Source: CAMDTE01 sp964504345 (GTDB lineage: Bacteria; Bacteroidota; Bacteroidia; Flavobacteriales; Schleiferiaceae). Taken from it: a DNA stretch of 64,000 bases. Location: contig CAZDDX010000002.1 of the NCBI GenBank assembly GCA_964504345.1, forward strand, positions 62,001 through 126,000. Direction: 5' to 3'. Position 1 is the stretch's first letter. The number at the start of each line of letters is the position of its first letter. Below, piece after piece: positions 8,542-16,048 of the stretch. The notes beneath the pieces were generated by a model, which made no database searches, was not told where the DNA came from, and saw only the letters and a list, made by a program, of their open reading frames with translations. A program made the position numbers and the translations under genes.

Positions 8542-9750
8542 TCAAGAAGCCTTCTGAAGAACGGCCAACTTTTCTTCCGCGTACAAACGCGTCACGTGCA
8601 CCGCACCGGGCAAATCGAACATGGCATCCGTCAACAAGGCCTCGCAAATGGAGCGCAAGCCGCGAGCACCCAATTGAAACTCCATGGCTTTTTCAACTAG
8701 AAAATCAATGGCCTCGTCGTCAATGGTGAACTCAATCTGATCCAGGGCAAACAACTCCTTATACTGCTTCAGCAAGGCGTTTTTGGGCTCCGTCAAAATG
8801 CGGCGCAGTGCGGTCGCATCCAAGGGCTCCAAGTACGTGAGAACCGGCATTCGCCCAATCAACTCCGGAATCAAGCCGAAACTCTTTAAATCTTGGGGAG
8901 TCAGATGCGGCAAAAACGAGGACGCTTCCACCTGTTCCGCGCGCTGGAGCGTTCCGTTGAAACCGACCACTTGGGCGTTCAGACGTCGGGCAATGTGGCG
9001 TTCAATGCCGTCAAAAGCACCGCCTGCCACAAACAAAATGTTTCGCGTGTCTACCTCAACAAATTTCTGGTCCGGGTGCTTTCGCCCGCCTTGCGGCGGC
9101 ACGTTCACCTTGGTTCCTTCCAGCAACTTCAGCAAAGCCTGCTGAACGCCTTCGCCGGAAACGTCGCGGGTGATGGACGGATTGTCCGACTTCCGGGCAA
9201 TCTTGTCGATTTCGTCGATGAACACAATGCCGCGCTGGGCAGCTTCTACATTGTAATCGGCTGCTTGAAGAAGTCGGGTCAAAATGGTCTCCACATCCTC
9301 TCCCACGTAACCGGCCTCGGTCAACACCGTGGCGTCCACAATCGCAAAAGGCACATCCAAAATGCGGGCGATGGTGCGGGCCAACAAGGTTTTACCCGTA
9401 CCGGTTTCGCCCACCAAAATCACGTTGGACTTCTCCAGTTCCACTTCCTTGCCCTTGGGACGAAGAATGCGTTTGTAGTGGTTGTACACCGCCACGGAGA
9501 GAATCTTCTTGGCGGCTTCTTGGCCAATGACGTACTCGTCCAAATGGGCTTTCAAGGCCACCGGACGGATCAGTTCCACGTTGCCGGAGGCTCCCGGTGC
9601 CGTTGCACCAAATTCCTCCTCCACCATGGCGTGGGCCTGCTCAATGCAAGAATCGCAGATGTGGGCGTTCAAACCCGCCACCAGCAACTGCGTTTCTTTC
9701 TTCTCCCGGCCGCAGAACGAGCACAGCACGGGTTGTTTGTCCTTGGCCAC
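8542..9750 (-). CDS. clpX: ATP-dependent Clp protease, ATP-binding subunit ClpX
   Basis: AAA+ unfoldase feeding substrates to ClpP. From a GTG start (9750-9748) the protein of 402 residues begins MAKDKQPVLCSFCG. The N-terminal C4 zinc domain has CSFC and later CDSC; Walker A is GETGTGKTLLARTIARIL; Walker B is GIVFIDEIDKIARKSDN; the sensor/arginine-finger region has SGEGVQQALLKLLEGTKVNV, and the ClpP-contact region follows. No ATG lies near; the GTG sits two bases after the clpP stop, so the pair is translationally coupled. Confidence 0.96.
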   Translation of the reverse strand: MAKDKQPVLCSFCGREKKETQLLVAGLNAHICDSCIEQAHAMVEEEFGATAPGASGNVELIRPVALKAHLDEYVIGQEAAKKILSVAVYNHYKRILRPKGKEVELEKSNVILVGETGTGKTLLARTIARILDVPFAIVDATVLTEAGYVGEDVETILTRLLQAADYNVEAAQRGIVFIDEIDKIARKSDNPSITRDVSGEGVQQALLKLLEGTKVNVPPQGGRKHPDQKFVEVDTRNILFVAGGAFDGIERHIARRLNAQVVGFNGTLQRAEQVEASSFLPHLTPQDLKSFGLIPELIGRMPVLTYLEPLDATALRRILTEPKNALLKQYKELFALDQIEFTIDDEAIDFLVEKAMEFQLGARGLRSICEALLTDAMFDLPGAVHVTRLYAEEKLAVLQKAS

Positions 9751-9752
9751 GC

Positions 9753-10430
9753 TTAGCGGGGATTCTTGCCGGTGAGGACTTCGTCGATCATGCCGTACGC
9801 CTTGGCTTCCTCTGAAGTCATCCAGTAGTCTCGGTCGGAATCGCGCTCTACTTCCGCAAACGGCTTGCCGCTGTGCGTGGAAATGATGTCGTACAACTCT
9901 TTCTTCAACTTCAAAATTTCCTTCAAGGTGATTTCCATATCGGAAACCTGACCTTCTGCGCCGCCCATGGGTTGGTGAATCATGACCCGACTGTGCTTCA
10001 AAGCAGAACGTTTGCCGTTCGCCCCGGCGCACAACAAAACAGCCGCCATGGACGCTGCAATGCCCGTGCAAATGGTGGCCACGTCCGGATTGATCACCTG
10101 CATGGTATCGTAAATGCCCAAGCCGGCGTACACGCTGCCGCCCGGTGAGTTCATGTAGATCTGAATGTCCTTCTTGGCGTCCGCACTCTCCAAAAAGAGC
10201 AATTGCGCCTGCACAATGTTGGCCACTTGGTCGTTGATGCCCGTTCCCAAGAAGATGATGCGGTCCATCATCAAACGAGAGAATACATCCATCTGCGCCA
10301 CGTTCAATTGACGCTCCTCAATGATGTAGGGCGTCAACGAACTTTTTACGTAGCCCTCCATCGTCAAGCTGGAGACTCCTTTGTCCAGTTGGGCGTACCG
10401 CTGGAACTCTTTGCCAAGATCTGAACTCAT
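9753..10430 (-). CDS. clpP: ATP-dependent Clp protease, proteolytic subunit ClpP
   Basis: Serine protease forming the 14-subunit chamber used by ClpX. The 225-residue protein has the nucleophile in TGIAASMAAVLLCAGA (Ser about residue 128), the histidine in KHSRVMIHQPMGG (about 152) and the aspartate in the DSDRDYWMT region. A roughly 25-residue N-terminal extension relative to the mature enzyme agrees with the usual propeptide. clpP sits between tig and clpX, the order seen in many bacteria. The bases TTAGAACCATG at its start recur exactly at greA. Confidence 0.96.
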   Translation of the reverse strand: MSSDLGKEFQRYAQLDKGVSSLTMEGYVKSSLTPYIIEERQLNVAQMDVFSRLMMDRIIFLGTGINDQVANIVQAQLLFLESADAKKDIQIYMNSPGGSVYAGLGIYDTMQVINPDVATICTGIAASMAAVLLCAGANGKRSALKHSRVMIHQPMGGAEGQVSDMEITLKEILKLKKELYDIISTHSGKPFAEVERDSDRDYWMTSEEAKAYGMIDEVLTGKNPR

Positions 10431-10439
10431 GGTTCTAAT

Positions 10440-11783
10440 TTAGTTTGTTTTGGTGGCGACCGCCAAGAAATCTTCGTAGCTGGACTTGATTTCTTTCTTG
10501 CCGAAGTTAGCTTTAAAGAACGCACTCATTTTGTTCTGCAGTACCTGCTCAGACATTTGCTCGGCCTGTTCGCGGTTCTTCAACAAATTCAGTGCCACCT
10601 TCTCTACCTCTTCACCGGGAAGTGCTTGGCCAAACTGCATCATGCGCTCGTTGACCATAGCAACGGCGTATTCCACCAATTCTTCCTTGTGCACGTGCAG
10701 GTGGTGTTCGCGAACCAACTTGCCCTCAATCAACTGCCAGCGCATGCCCTTCTCCATGGAAGGCCATTGGGTTTCCACTTCTTCCGCGGACAAGGGCTTT
10801 TCAGCGCCTTGCTGCAACCACTTTTTCAAGAAAGCCACCGGAAGCTCCATTTTGGTATCCATCAAATGGGCGCTTGCCGTGTTGAAGAAGTGAATGTCCG
10901 CGTCGCGTACGTAAACTGCTTCCAATTCCGCCTGAATCTTGCCGCGCAACTCTGCTTCGGAAGAAACAACACCTGGCCCAAAAATCTTATCGAAAAACTC
11001 TTGGTCCATGGTGGCCGGCTCCATGCGGTAGACGGACTTCAATTCAAATTCAAAACGGCCGGTACTGGATCCCAATTCGTCAGCCGTGCAGCCCAAAACA
11101 GTTTCCAAACGGAAATCGGAGGCAAAGGTCTTGCCTGCTTCCAGGTGAACTTTGTCGCCGTTGTTCGCACCCACCAATGCCTTCAGAATCTTCTTGTCGG
11201 CCACCACGGTGCCCGCAAAGCGTCCGTCTTTGCTCAATCCGCCCTCCACGGGCGTACCGGCTTCGTCTACCTCCGTAAACTGTCCGTAAAACAAATCGTC
11301 CTCAACGGCCTTTTCTGGGCTGGACAACTTGCCGTAGCGCTTGCGCAAGGAATCTACCTCGTCGTCTAGGACTTTCTTGGAAACTTCCACCACGTAGTAG
11401 GGAAGCTTTACTTTCTCGCTCATGTCCAGAGTAAACTCCGGTGCCAAACCCAACTCAAATTGAAATTCCAACGTGGACGCGTTCCAGTCCAAACCTTGTT
11501 GGGGAACCGGCAGCGGCTGACCCAAGATGTCCAACTTTTCTTTTTCCATGAAGTTGTACAGCTCATCCTGCAACAACTTGTTGACCTCATCCACCCGCAT
11601 GGCCATACCGTACTGGCGTTCAATCATGGACATAGGGGCCATGCCCGGACGGAAGCCCGGAATACGGGCTGTTTTCCGGTAGTGTTGCAAGGCCGCGGCA
11701 ACTTTGGGGGCGTAGTCCGCCTGATCTATAGCAATGGTGATCGTGGCCTCTGAGGCCTTTCCTTTCTGCAGGGTAACGTTCAT
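10440..11783 (-). CDS. tig: Trigger factor (ribosome-associated chaperone and prolyl isomerase)
   Basis: Binds the ribosomal exit tunnel and shields nascent chains. The 447-residue protein starts MNVTLQKGKASEATITIAID; the ribosome-binding motif region is RIPGFRPGMAPMSMIERQYG. The middle FKBP-like part is recognisable but divergent (FYGQFTEVDEAGTPVEGGLS), typical of Bacteroidota trigger factors, and a long helical C-terminal domain follows. An upstream in-frame start at 11816 would place translation before the TACCTTTG promoter element at 11803-11810, so the ATG at 11783 is chosen. First gene of the tig-clpP-clpX operon. Confidence 0.94.
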   Translation of the reverse strand: MNVTLQKGKASEATITIAIDQADYAPKVAAALQHYRKTARIPGFRPGMAPMSMIERQYGMAMRVDEVNKLLQDELYNFMEKEKLDILGQPLPVPQQGLDWNASTLEFQFELGLAPEFTLDMSEKVKLPYYVVEVSKKVLDDEVDSLRKRYGKLSSPEKAVEDDLFYGQFTEVDEAGTPVEGGLSKDGRFAGTVVADKKILKALVGANNGDKVHLEAGKTFASDFRLETVLGCTADELGSSTGRFEFELKSVYRMEPATMDQEFFDKIFGPGVVSSEAELRGKIQAELEAVYVRDADIHFFNTASAHLMDTKMELPVAFLKKWLQQGAEKPLSAEEVETQWPSMEKGMRWQLIEGKLVREHHLHVHKEELVEYAVAMVNERMMQFGQALPGEEVEKVALNLLKNREQAEQMSEQVLQNKMSAFFKANFGKKEIKSSYEDFLAVATKTN

Positions 11784-11802
11784 GGGGATGAAATTAAGGG
11801 TG

Positions 11803-11810
11803 CAAAGGTA
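11803..11810 (-). promoter_or_regulatory. -7 promoter element for tig
   Basis: Minus-strand TACCTTTG, exact TAnnTTTG match, 19 bases before the tig ATG. Paired back to back with TACCTTTA at 11825-11832 for the divergent SPOR gene. Confidence 0.6.
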
Positions 11811-11824
11811 CGGCATCCCTTATT

Positions 11825-11832
11825 TACCTTTA
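11825..11832 (+). promoter_or_regulatory. -7 promoter element for the SPOR-domain gene
   Basis: TACCTTTA, seven of eight positions of TAnnTTTG. The ATG follows after only four bases, so a transcript from here would be leaderless. Confidence 0.45.
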
Positions 11833-11836
11833 GCTC

Positions 11837-12430
11837 ATGCGAAAACTCCTCTTCTTACTTCTTTTGTGCGGCCCGACTGCCGCCGTTTGGAGCCAATCCA
11901 GACCGGTGATGCCCGCCACGTTGGTGGTAGAAACCAAGGAATTGATGGCCCTGCAAGATTCCGTCCGTCTCCACCGCATGGCTCGGCGCGAAGCGGAGCA
12001 CCAGCGAGACAGTTTGCTTGCCGTTGTGGCCGAATGGCGTTCAACCCAGCCAACCGACAGTACCCCTAAGCGCAGCGAACCCCTTGCGGCACGTCTAAAA
12101 ACAGGAGAAAGCCGATCTGAAGCACAAGCTGCTCTCGTGCAACAAAAGCCCCGCTCCGCGCAACCAACCGCCGAATCCAGTGGACCTAAAAAAACACCGG
12201 AAAACTCAGACTTCTGGGTGGTCGTGGGCGGCTCGTCCAATGCGTCAGACGCCGCAGAAATGGCAAAAACGTATTCACGCCCTCCCTTTCAAGCGGTGGT
12301 GGTTCAAGCACCCAGCGGCATTCACCGAGTTTGTTGGGGCCCGTTTGCGGATGAGAAGACAGCCTTGGAGGTACTCCGCGACGCCCGTAAAATCCGTCCC
12401 GACGCCTGGTACTGGCGCCCAATAGATTAA
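11837..12430 (+). CDS. Exported SPOR-domain protein
   Basis: A signal peptide (MRKLLFLLLLCGPTAAVWSQ) is followed by a helical, charged region (about residues 30-70), a low-complexity Pro/Ser/Lys linker (70-125), and a SPOR domain at 125-197: DFWVVVGGSSNASDAAEMA, then AVVVQAPSGIHRVCWGPF and EVLRDARKIRPDAWYW. SPOR domains bind denuded peptidoglycan glycans, often at division sites. The domain call is firm; the specific role is not known. Divergent from tig; a terminator follows at 12468-12490. Confidence 0.85.
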   Translation: MRKLLFLLLLCGPTAAVWSQSRPVMPATLVVETKELMALQDSVRLHRMARREAEHQRDSLLAVVAEWRSTQPTDSTPKRSEPLAARLKTGESRSEAQAALVQQKPRSAQPTAESSGPKKTPENSDFWVVVGGSSNASDAAEMAKTYSRPPFQAVVVQAPSGIHRVCWGPFADEKTALEVLRDARKIRPDAWYWRPID

Positions 12431-12467
12431 GCCCCTACATTTCTCTACTGCCTAGGGCTGAAAAAGC

Positions 12468-12490
12468 AAAAACCCGCCGAAGCGGGTTTT
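12468..12490. terminator. Bidirectional terminator between the SPOR gene and tRNA-Leu(CAG)
   Basis: AAAACCCGC, loop, GCGGGTTTT. On the minus strand it begins two bases after the tRNA 3' end, and it also closes the plus-strand SPOR gene. Confidence 0.88.
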
Positions 12491-12491
12491 G

Positions 12492-12575
12492 TGCGCGAAG
12501 AGGGACTCGAACCCTCACATCCTTACGGACACTAGATCCTGAGTCTAGCCTGTCTACCAATTTCAGCACTCGCGC
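12492..12575 (-). tRNA. tRNA-Leu, anticodon CAG
   Basis: Minus-strand cloverleaf of 84 bases with acceptor GCGCGAG/TTCGCGC, anticodon stem CTAGA/TCTAG with loop CTCAGGA (anticodon CAG), a long variable arm as in class II tRNAs, and T loop GGTTCGAGTCC. Discriminator A; CCA not encoded. Confidence 0.97.
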
Positions 12576-12585
12576 TCAGGGGCGG

Positions 12586-12615
12586 CAAAGATACAATAAG
12601 GTGCGGAAACGTCAA
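12586..12615 (-). promoter_or_regulatory. Promoter of tRNA-Leu(CAG)
   Basis: Minus strand TTG (12615-12613), 19-base spacer, TATCTTTG (12593-12586), ten bases before the mature tRNA 5' end. Fits the Bacteroidota -33/-7 consensus. Confidence 0.7.
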
Positions 12616-12725
12616 CAATCCATCGCATCAACTTCTCCTGTTCCGGCACTGAATGGGTATTGGTACTTGGAGAAACCAAGGTCACGGACGTCCGGGTGCG
12701 TGCGTCTGACGCGCTGGCCACAACT

Positions 12726-12758
12726 AAAAAGGCCGATCGCTCCGCGATCGGCCTTTTG
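12726..12758. terminator. Terminator downstream of tRNA-Thr
   Basis: Perfect inverted repeat AAAAGGCCGATCGC, loop TCC, GCGATCGGCCTTTT. It begins four bases after the tRNA-Thr 3' end on the minus strand. Confidence 0.93.
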
Positions 12759-12761
12759 ATG

Positions 12762-12834
12762 AGCCACTCATGGGACTCGAACCCACGACCCTCGCATTAC
12801 GAATGCGATGCTCTACCAACTGAGCTAAAGTGGC
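12762..12834 (-). tRNA. tRNA-Thr, anticodon CGT
   Basis: 73-base cloverleaf: acceptor GCCACTT/GAGTGGC, D arm GCTCAGTTGGTAGAGC, anticodon stem TCGCA/TGCGA with loop TTCGTAA (anticodon CGT), T arm GTGGG/CCCAT. CCA not encoded. Confidence 0.97.
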
Positions 12835-12844
12835 AACAAGGGCG

Positions 12845-12876
12845 CAAACTTACTTCAGGAATTCGACTTCTCCAAA
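12845..12876 (-). promoter_or_regulatory. Promoter of tRNA-Thr
   Basis: Minus strand TTTG (12876-12873), 20-base spacer, TAAGTTTG (12852-12845), ten bases before the tRNA. It overlaps the 3' end of the 45-codon ORF at 12855-12992. Confidence 0.7.
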
Positions 12877-12992
12877 GCTTCCACGCGCGCTTCCAAGCGC
12901 GCCAGGGCCCGCTGCATAACGCTGAAAACAGCCAACAATAGGACAACAGTTACCAGGCCAGCACCGGCCAAAACTAGGGATAGAGTGTTCAT
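12855..12992 (-). CDS. Possible small single-span membrane protein (45 aa)
   Basis: Short frame ATG (12992) to TGA (12855). The product begins MNTLSLVLAGAGLVTVVLLL and gives one clear transmembrane helix (residues 4-25), followed by a charged amphipathic helix with heptad-like leucines (QRALARLEARVEALEKSNS). That pattern is unlikely by chance in an intergenic spacer, but there is no known family I recognise and no clear promoter. It lies between the terminator of tRNA-Leu(TAA) and tRNA-Thr, and its last codons carry the tRNA-Thr promoter. Confidence 0.5.
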   Translation of the reverse strand: MNTLSLVLAGAGLVTVVLLLAVFSVMQRALARLEARVEALEKSNS

Positions 12993-13038
12993 GGGCAGAA
13001 CCTTTACGGGGGTTATTTTACTTGTTTAGAACATAAAA

Positions 13039-13065
13039 AAACCCGAGCGGTTCACGCTCGGGTTT
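13039..13065. terminator. Terminator downstream of tRNA-Leu(TAA)
   Basis: AAACCCGAGCG, loop GTTCA, CGCTCGGGTTT; on the minus strand the stem is followed by more T. It starts just after the tRNA 3' end at 13073. Confidence 0.92.
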
Positions 13066-13072
13066 AAATAAG

Positions 13073-13154
<82 letters not shown>

Positions 13155-13162
13155 AGTGAAGG

Positions 13163-13170
13163 CAAAGATA
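13163..13170 (-). promoter_or_regulatory. -7 element of tRNA-Leu(TAA)
   Basis: Minus-strand TATCTTTG eight bases before the tRNA 5' end, the same word as at tRNA-Leu(CAG). No -33 TTTG is seen. Confidence 0.55.
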
Positions 13171-13208
13171 GAAAACGCACGTGGATTACAGTGGCCTTTC
13201 GCCGGTGA

Positions 13209-13571
13209 TTAATCTGCTTTCGTGAAGACCACCGTATTGGTGCCGTTGGTGGCGGTAACCTTGGAACGGCTTTCCTTCTCAATCGTGTAGGTCGTATTGA
13301 GGAACGTCATCGATTCTTTGTCCCGAATAAAAGGAACCGTTGTGGGGCCCAAAATAAAGAACCCAGCGCTTTGCTCCTCTTCGCAGCCGGAGAAATTCCA
13401 AACAGATGTGGTGCTGTCGGACAGCGTGGCGGTTTTGTAAAACAGCGCATTGTAATTGGATCCGTCCACAAAATCAAAACGGTAGCTGCTGCATTCGGCG
13501 TTGTCGCCGCACGAGGTCAATCCGGCAGCGGCGGCGAGGAGCATTCCGGCTCCCAAAAGTGCATTTTTCAT
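13209..13571 (-). CDS. Small lipoprotein of unknown function
   Basis: 120 residues with a lipoprotein signal: MKNALLGAGMLLAAAAGLTS then Cys at position 21 (lipobox LTSC), followed by Gly-Asp, which in Bacteroidota is compatible with either membrane. The mature part has two more Cys pairs (AEC and GCEEE regions), Ser/Thr-rich beta-type sequence and no domain I recognise. The gene stands alone between tRNA-Leu(TAA) and the DUF4197 gene on the same strand. Confidence 0.75.
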   Translation of the reverse strand: MKNALLGAGMLLAAAAGLTSCGDNAECSSYRFDFVDGSNYNALFYKTATLSDSTTSVWNFSGCEEEQSAGFFILGPTTVPFIRDKESMTFLNTTYTIEKESRSKVTATNGTNTVVFTKAD

Positions 13572-13631
13572 GTATTCAACGGGTTTGTTAACGAAGCTAC
13601 AAAATTCTCACATACCTCGAACAGGACGTTG

Positions 13632-14423
13632 CTACTTGCCGGACCGCAAGGGTCCAAAAACCTTTTGCAATAACGCTGTGGTTTGCGCTGCGGGTTGGGT
13701 GCGGATTTTCTCTTCCTGAAGGGCGACTTCGGCAAAAAGTGCTGCTAAGGCCTTGTCCAGAACGTATTCGGTGAGGTCTGTGGGCAAATCTTCACGCATC
13801 CCCAAAAGTACTTTGCTTTTGTTCAGACGCGTTGCAGCGGGCGTCCAATACGCTGCCAACTCCGCTTCTTTCAGTGCCGCATCCACCTCGGGCTTGAATT
13901 CGGCACGCAGGGCTGGGCCGGTGGTGCGTTGCAGGTAATCGGTTGCGGCGCCGTTGCCTCCGGTGAGAATGCTGTAGGCGTCGGCAAAAGTCATGGACAG
14001 GATGGCCCGCTTGAAAAGCGGTAGCGCACGGGCCACCGCTTTTTCTGCTCCTTCATTCATTCGTGCAACGGTGGCATCCAACTGGGGGCCCACCGCGGCC
14101 TTCAGAACGGGGTTGGCGTCGATCTTAGCGCGCAATCGGTCCGCCTCCGGGGGCAAGGGAATGCGGTAAACGGGGCTGTTGCTGAAGCCGGACGTCTTGC
14201 CCAACAAGCCCACAGCCGCACCAGCGCCTTGCACCAATGCCTCTTGTAGGCCTTGGGCCACCTCCGTCTGAGGAATGCCTGGGGTGCCTGTGACGGTTTG
14301 AGGCTTGGCTCCTGGAAGCTTGGAAAGTACCGTTCCCGGCTTGGGCAAAACCCCGGTTCCGGACTGCGCAATGGCGCTTAGGGAACTTGCCGTAATTACT
14401 AGAGGTAGAAGGTATTTATTCAT
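13632..14423 (-). CDS. DUF4197 family exported protein
   Basis: Signal peptide MNKYLLPLVITASSLSAIAQ, then a Pro/Gly linker and a helical DUF4197 domain (about residues 55-262). Family marks are QGLQEALVQGAGAAVGLLGK, NSPVYRIPLPPEADRLRAKI, FADAYSILTGGNGAATDYL and LFAEVALQEEKIRTQP. The family is widespread in Proteobacteria and Bacteroidota, exported, and functionally uncharacterised. 263 residues is normal. Divergent from the flavin reductase gene with 76 bases between starts. Confidence 0.88.
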   Translation of the reverse strand: MNKYLLPLVITASSLSAIAQSGTGVLPKPGTVLSKLPGAKPQTVTGTPGIPQTEVAQGLQEALVQGAGAAVGLLGKTSGFSNSPVYRIPLPPEADRLRAKIDANPVLKAAVGPQLDATVARMNEGAEKAVARALPLFKRAILSMTFADAYSILTGGNGAATDYLQRTTGPALRAEFKPEVDAALKEAELAAYWTPAATRLNKSKVLLGMREDLPTDLTEYVLDKALAALFAEVALQEEKIRTQPAAQTTALLQKVFGPLRSGK

Positions 14424-14499
14424 GGTGTGTGTTACTCCCGGGATGATGGGGGTGCGATCGAGTACGGCAAATTCCGTTCCATTGTCCTACATTCGCGGC

Positions 14500-15402
14500 A
14501 TGCAGACTTTTGACCCCCGCGAAATGTCCCCCATGCAGACCCAGCGGCTGCTTCAGGGAATTGTAGCCCCCCGACCCATTGCGTTGGCTTCTACGGTGAA
14601 CCGCAAAGGCGAACCCAATTTAAGTCCTTTCAGTTTTTTCAATATTTTCAGCAGCAATCCGCCCATTTTGGTGTTTTCTCCGGCACGACGCGTGCGCAAC
14701 AACACCACCAAGGATACTTTAAACAACGTTTTGGAAGTGCCTGAGGTGGTCATCCACGCGGTCTCCTACAACATGGTAGAGCAAACCAGTTTGGCCTCTT
14801 CCGAATACCCCACCGGAACCAACGAATTCATCAAGGCCGGCTTCACCATGGCACCGTCCGAAATCGTGCGTCCGTACCGCGTTGCAGAGGCACCTGCGGC
14901 ACTTGAATGCAAGGTGAATGACATCGTAGCGTTGGGCGATCAAGGCGGCGCTGGGCATTTGGTGGTGTGTGAGGTACTCAAAATTCACGTGGACCCCAAA
15001 CTCTTGAACGACGCCGGTGAACCCGACCCCTTCCGCATGGACTTGGTGGCCCGCTTGGGTGGCGACTGGTACGCCCGCGCTTCCGGCGACGCCCTCTTCG
15101 CTGTGGAAAAGCCCATCACTACGTTGGGAATTGGCGTGGATGCCTTGCCCAAGGCCTTGCGGGACAGCCTGATCCTCACCGGAAATGATCTGGGCCGACT
15201 GGGTAACGTTACCGAATTGCCGACGCCGGAGGAAATCGAAGAATTTGCAAAGCACCACCGCATCGACGAGATCGAACGGGCCTCGGATAATGGGTTGGAG
15301 CGTCGGATTGCGCTCCACCAGTACGCACACGAACTCTTGGAAAAGGGAAAAGTGCACAAGGCGTGGAAAGCGTTGGCTCAAGACCCGCTTTCTCGCCCGT
15401 AA
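14500..15402 (+). CDS. Flavin reductase family protein (FMN-binding split barrel)
   Basis: 300-residue protein starting MQTFDPREMSPMQTQRLLQG. The split-barrel flavin reductase core spans about 15-200 with VAPRPIALASTVNRKGEPNL, SPFSFFNIFSSNPPILVFSP and VIHAVSYNMVEQTSLASSEY, plus a C-terminal helical extension. Such proteins bind FMN and reduce flavins or are flavin-linked oxygenase partners; the substrate here is unknown. The frame is open upstream into the DUF4197 gene, but homology starts at this ATG. Closed by the terminator at 15438-15478. Confidence 0.85.
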   Translation: MQTFDPREMSPMQTQRLLQGIVAPRPIALASTVNRKGEPNLSPFSFFNIFSSNPPILVFSPARRVRNNTTKDTLNNVLEVPEVVIHAVSYNMVEQTSLASSEYPTGTNEFIKAGFTMAPSEIVRPYRVAEAPAALECKVNDIVALGDQGGAGHLVVCEVLKIHVDPKLLNDAGEPDPFRMDLVARLGGDWYARASGDALFAVEKPITTLGIGVDALPKALRDSLILTGNDLGRLGNVTELPTPEEIEEFAKHHRIDEIERASDNGLERRIALHQYAHELLEKGKVHKAWKALAQDPLSRP

Positions 15403-15437
15403 GAAAGGGCTCGGTAGGTGCCGCCGCGCGGCGCGCC

Positions 15438-15478
15438 CAACAAAAAAGGCCATCCCTGCGGGATGGCCTTTTTTGTTG
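15438..15478. terminator. Bidirectional terminator between flavin reductase and DUF3127 genes
   Basis: A 19-base perfect inverted repeat (CAACAAAAAAGGCCATCCC) around loop TGC, with A and T tracts on the two arms. Serves the convergent genes on both sides. Confidence 0.95.
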
Positions 15479-15499
15479 CCGGTCACGGCAAATCCTTAA

Positions 15500-15895
15500 T
15501 TAGAAAGGCAAATCATCGTCCGGTACGGGGGCAAAACCAGCGGCGGGTGCGGGAGGTACCGGAGCAGCGGCCATGGAGGTTGCGGCAGCAGCAGCGCTTG
15601 GTGCAGCAGCACTGGCGCCGGCATGGCCGGCCTGAACCCGCCATCCCTGAAGCGAAACGAAGTAGCGAACATCGCCCTGCGGGCTGGTCCACTCGCGGCC
15701 GCGGATGTTGATGGAAACGGTAACAGACTCCCCTTCGCGAACGCGATCCAAAAGATCTACTTTGTCTTGGGTGAATTCAATGGCCACCGTTTGGGGGTAT
15801 TGTTCGTCGGTGTTGACCACCAGTTCGCGTTTGCGAAACGTAGCAGAAACGTTTTGGACCGGGAGGATGCGCTTTACCGTGCCAGTTACTTCCAT
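15500..15895 (-). CDS. DUF3127 OB-fold protein with SSB-like acidic C-terminal tip
   Basis: 131 residues. Residues 1-90 match DUF3127: MEVTGTVKRILPVQNVSATF, RKRELVVNTDEQYPQTVAIE, FTQDKVDLLDRVREGESVTV and NIRGREWTSPQGDVRYFVSL. An Ala/Pro-rich linker follows, and the protein ends DDDLPF, the acidic tip used by single-stranded DNA-binding proteins to recruit partners. The family is taken as OB-fold and presumed to bind nucleic acid; this is inference. Upstream, TACCTTCG (minus strand, 15948-15941) is a near match to the -7 element. Confidence 0.85.
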   Translation of the reverse strand: MEVTGTVKRILPVQNVSATFRKRELVVNTDEQYPQTVAIEFTQDKVDLLDRVREGESVTVSINIRGREWTSPQGDVRYFVSLQGWRVQAGHAGASAAAPSAAAAATSMAAAPVPPAPAAGFAPVPDDDLPF

Positions 15896-16048
15896 GGAAA
15901 ATTGATTTTGAGGTAATTACGATGTATAGGTAGTATGGTTCGAAGGTACAAATTCGGCCCGGCTGCGCCAAGGATGTTCATAACTTTCGCGCACGTTTTG
16001 GTCGCAACCCAAAGGCACTAAGTCGTCGTGTTGCAACGAATAAAATAC

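Noticed and set aside
12660..12941. 93-codon plus-strand frame across the tRNA cluster
   Set aside because: It runs through tRNA-Thr and its terminator on the opposite strand.
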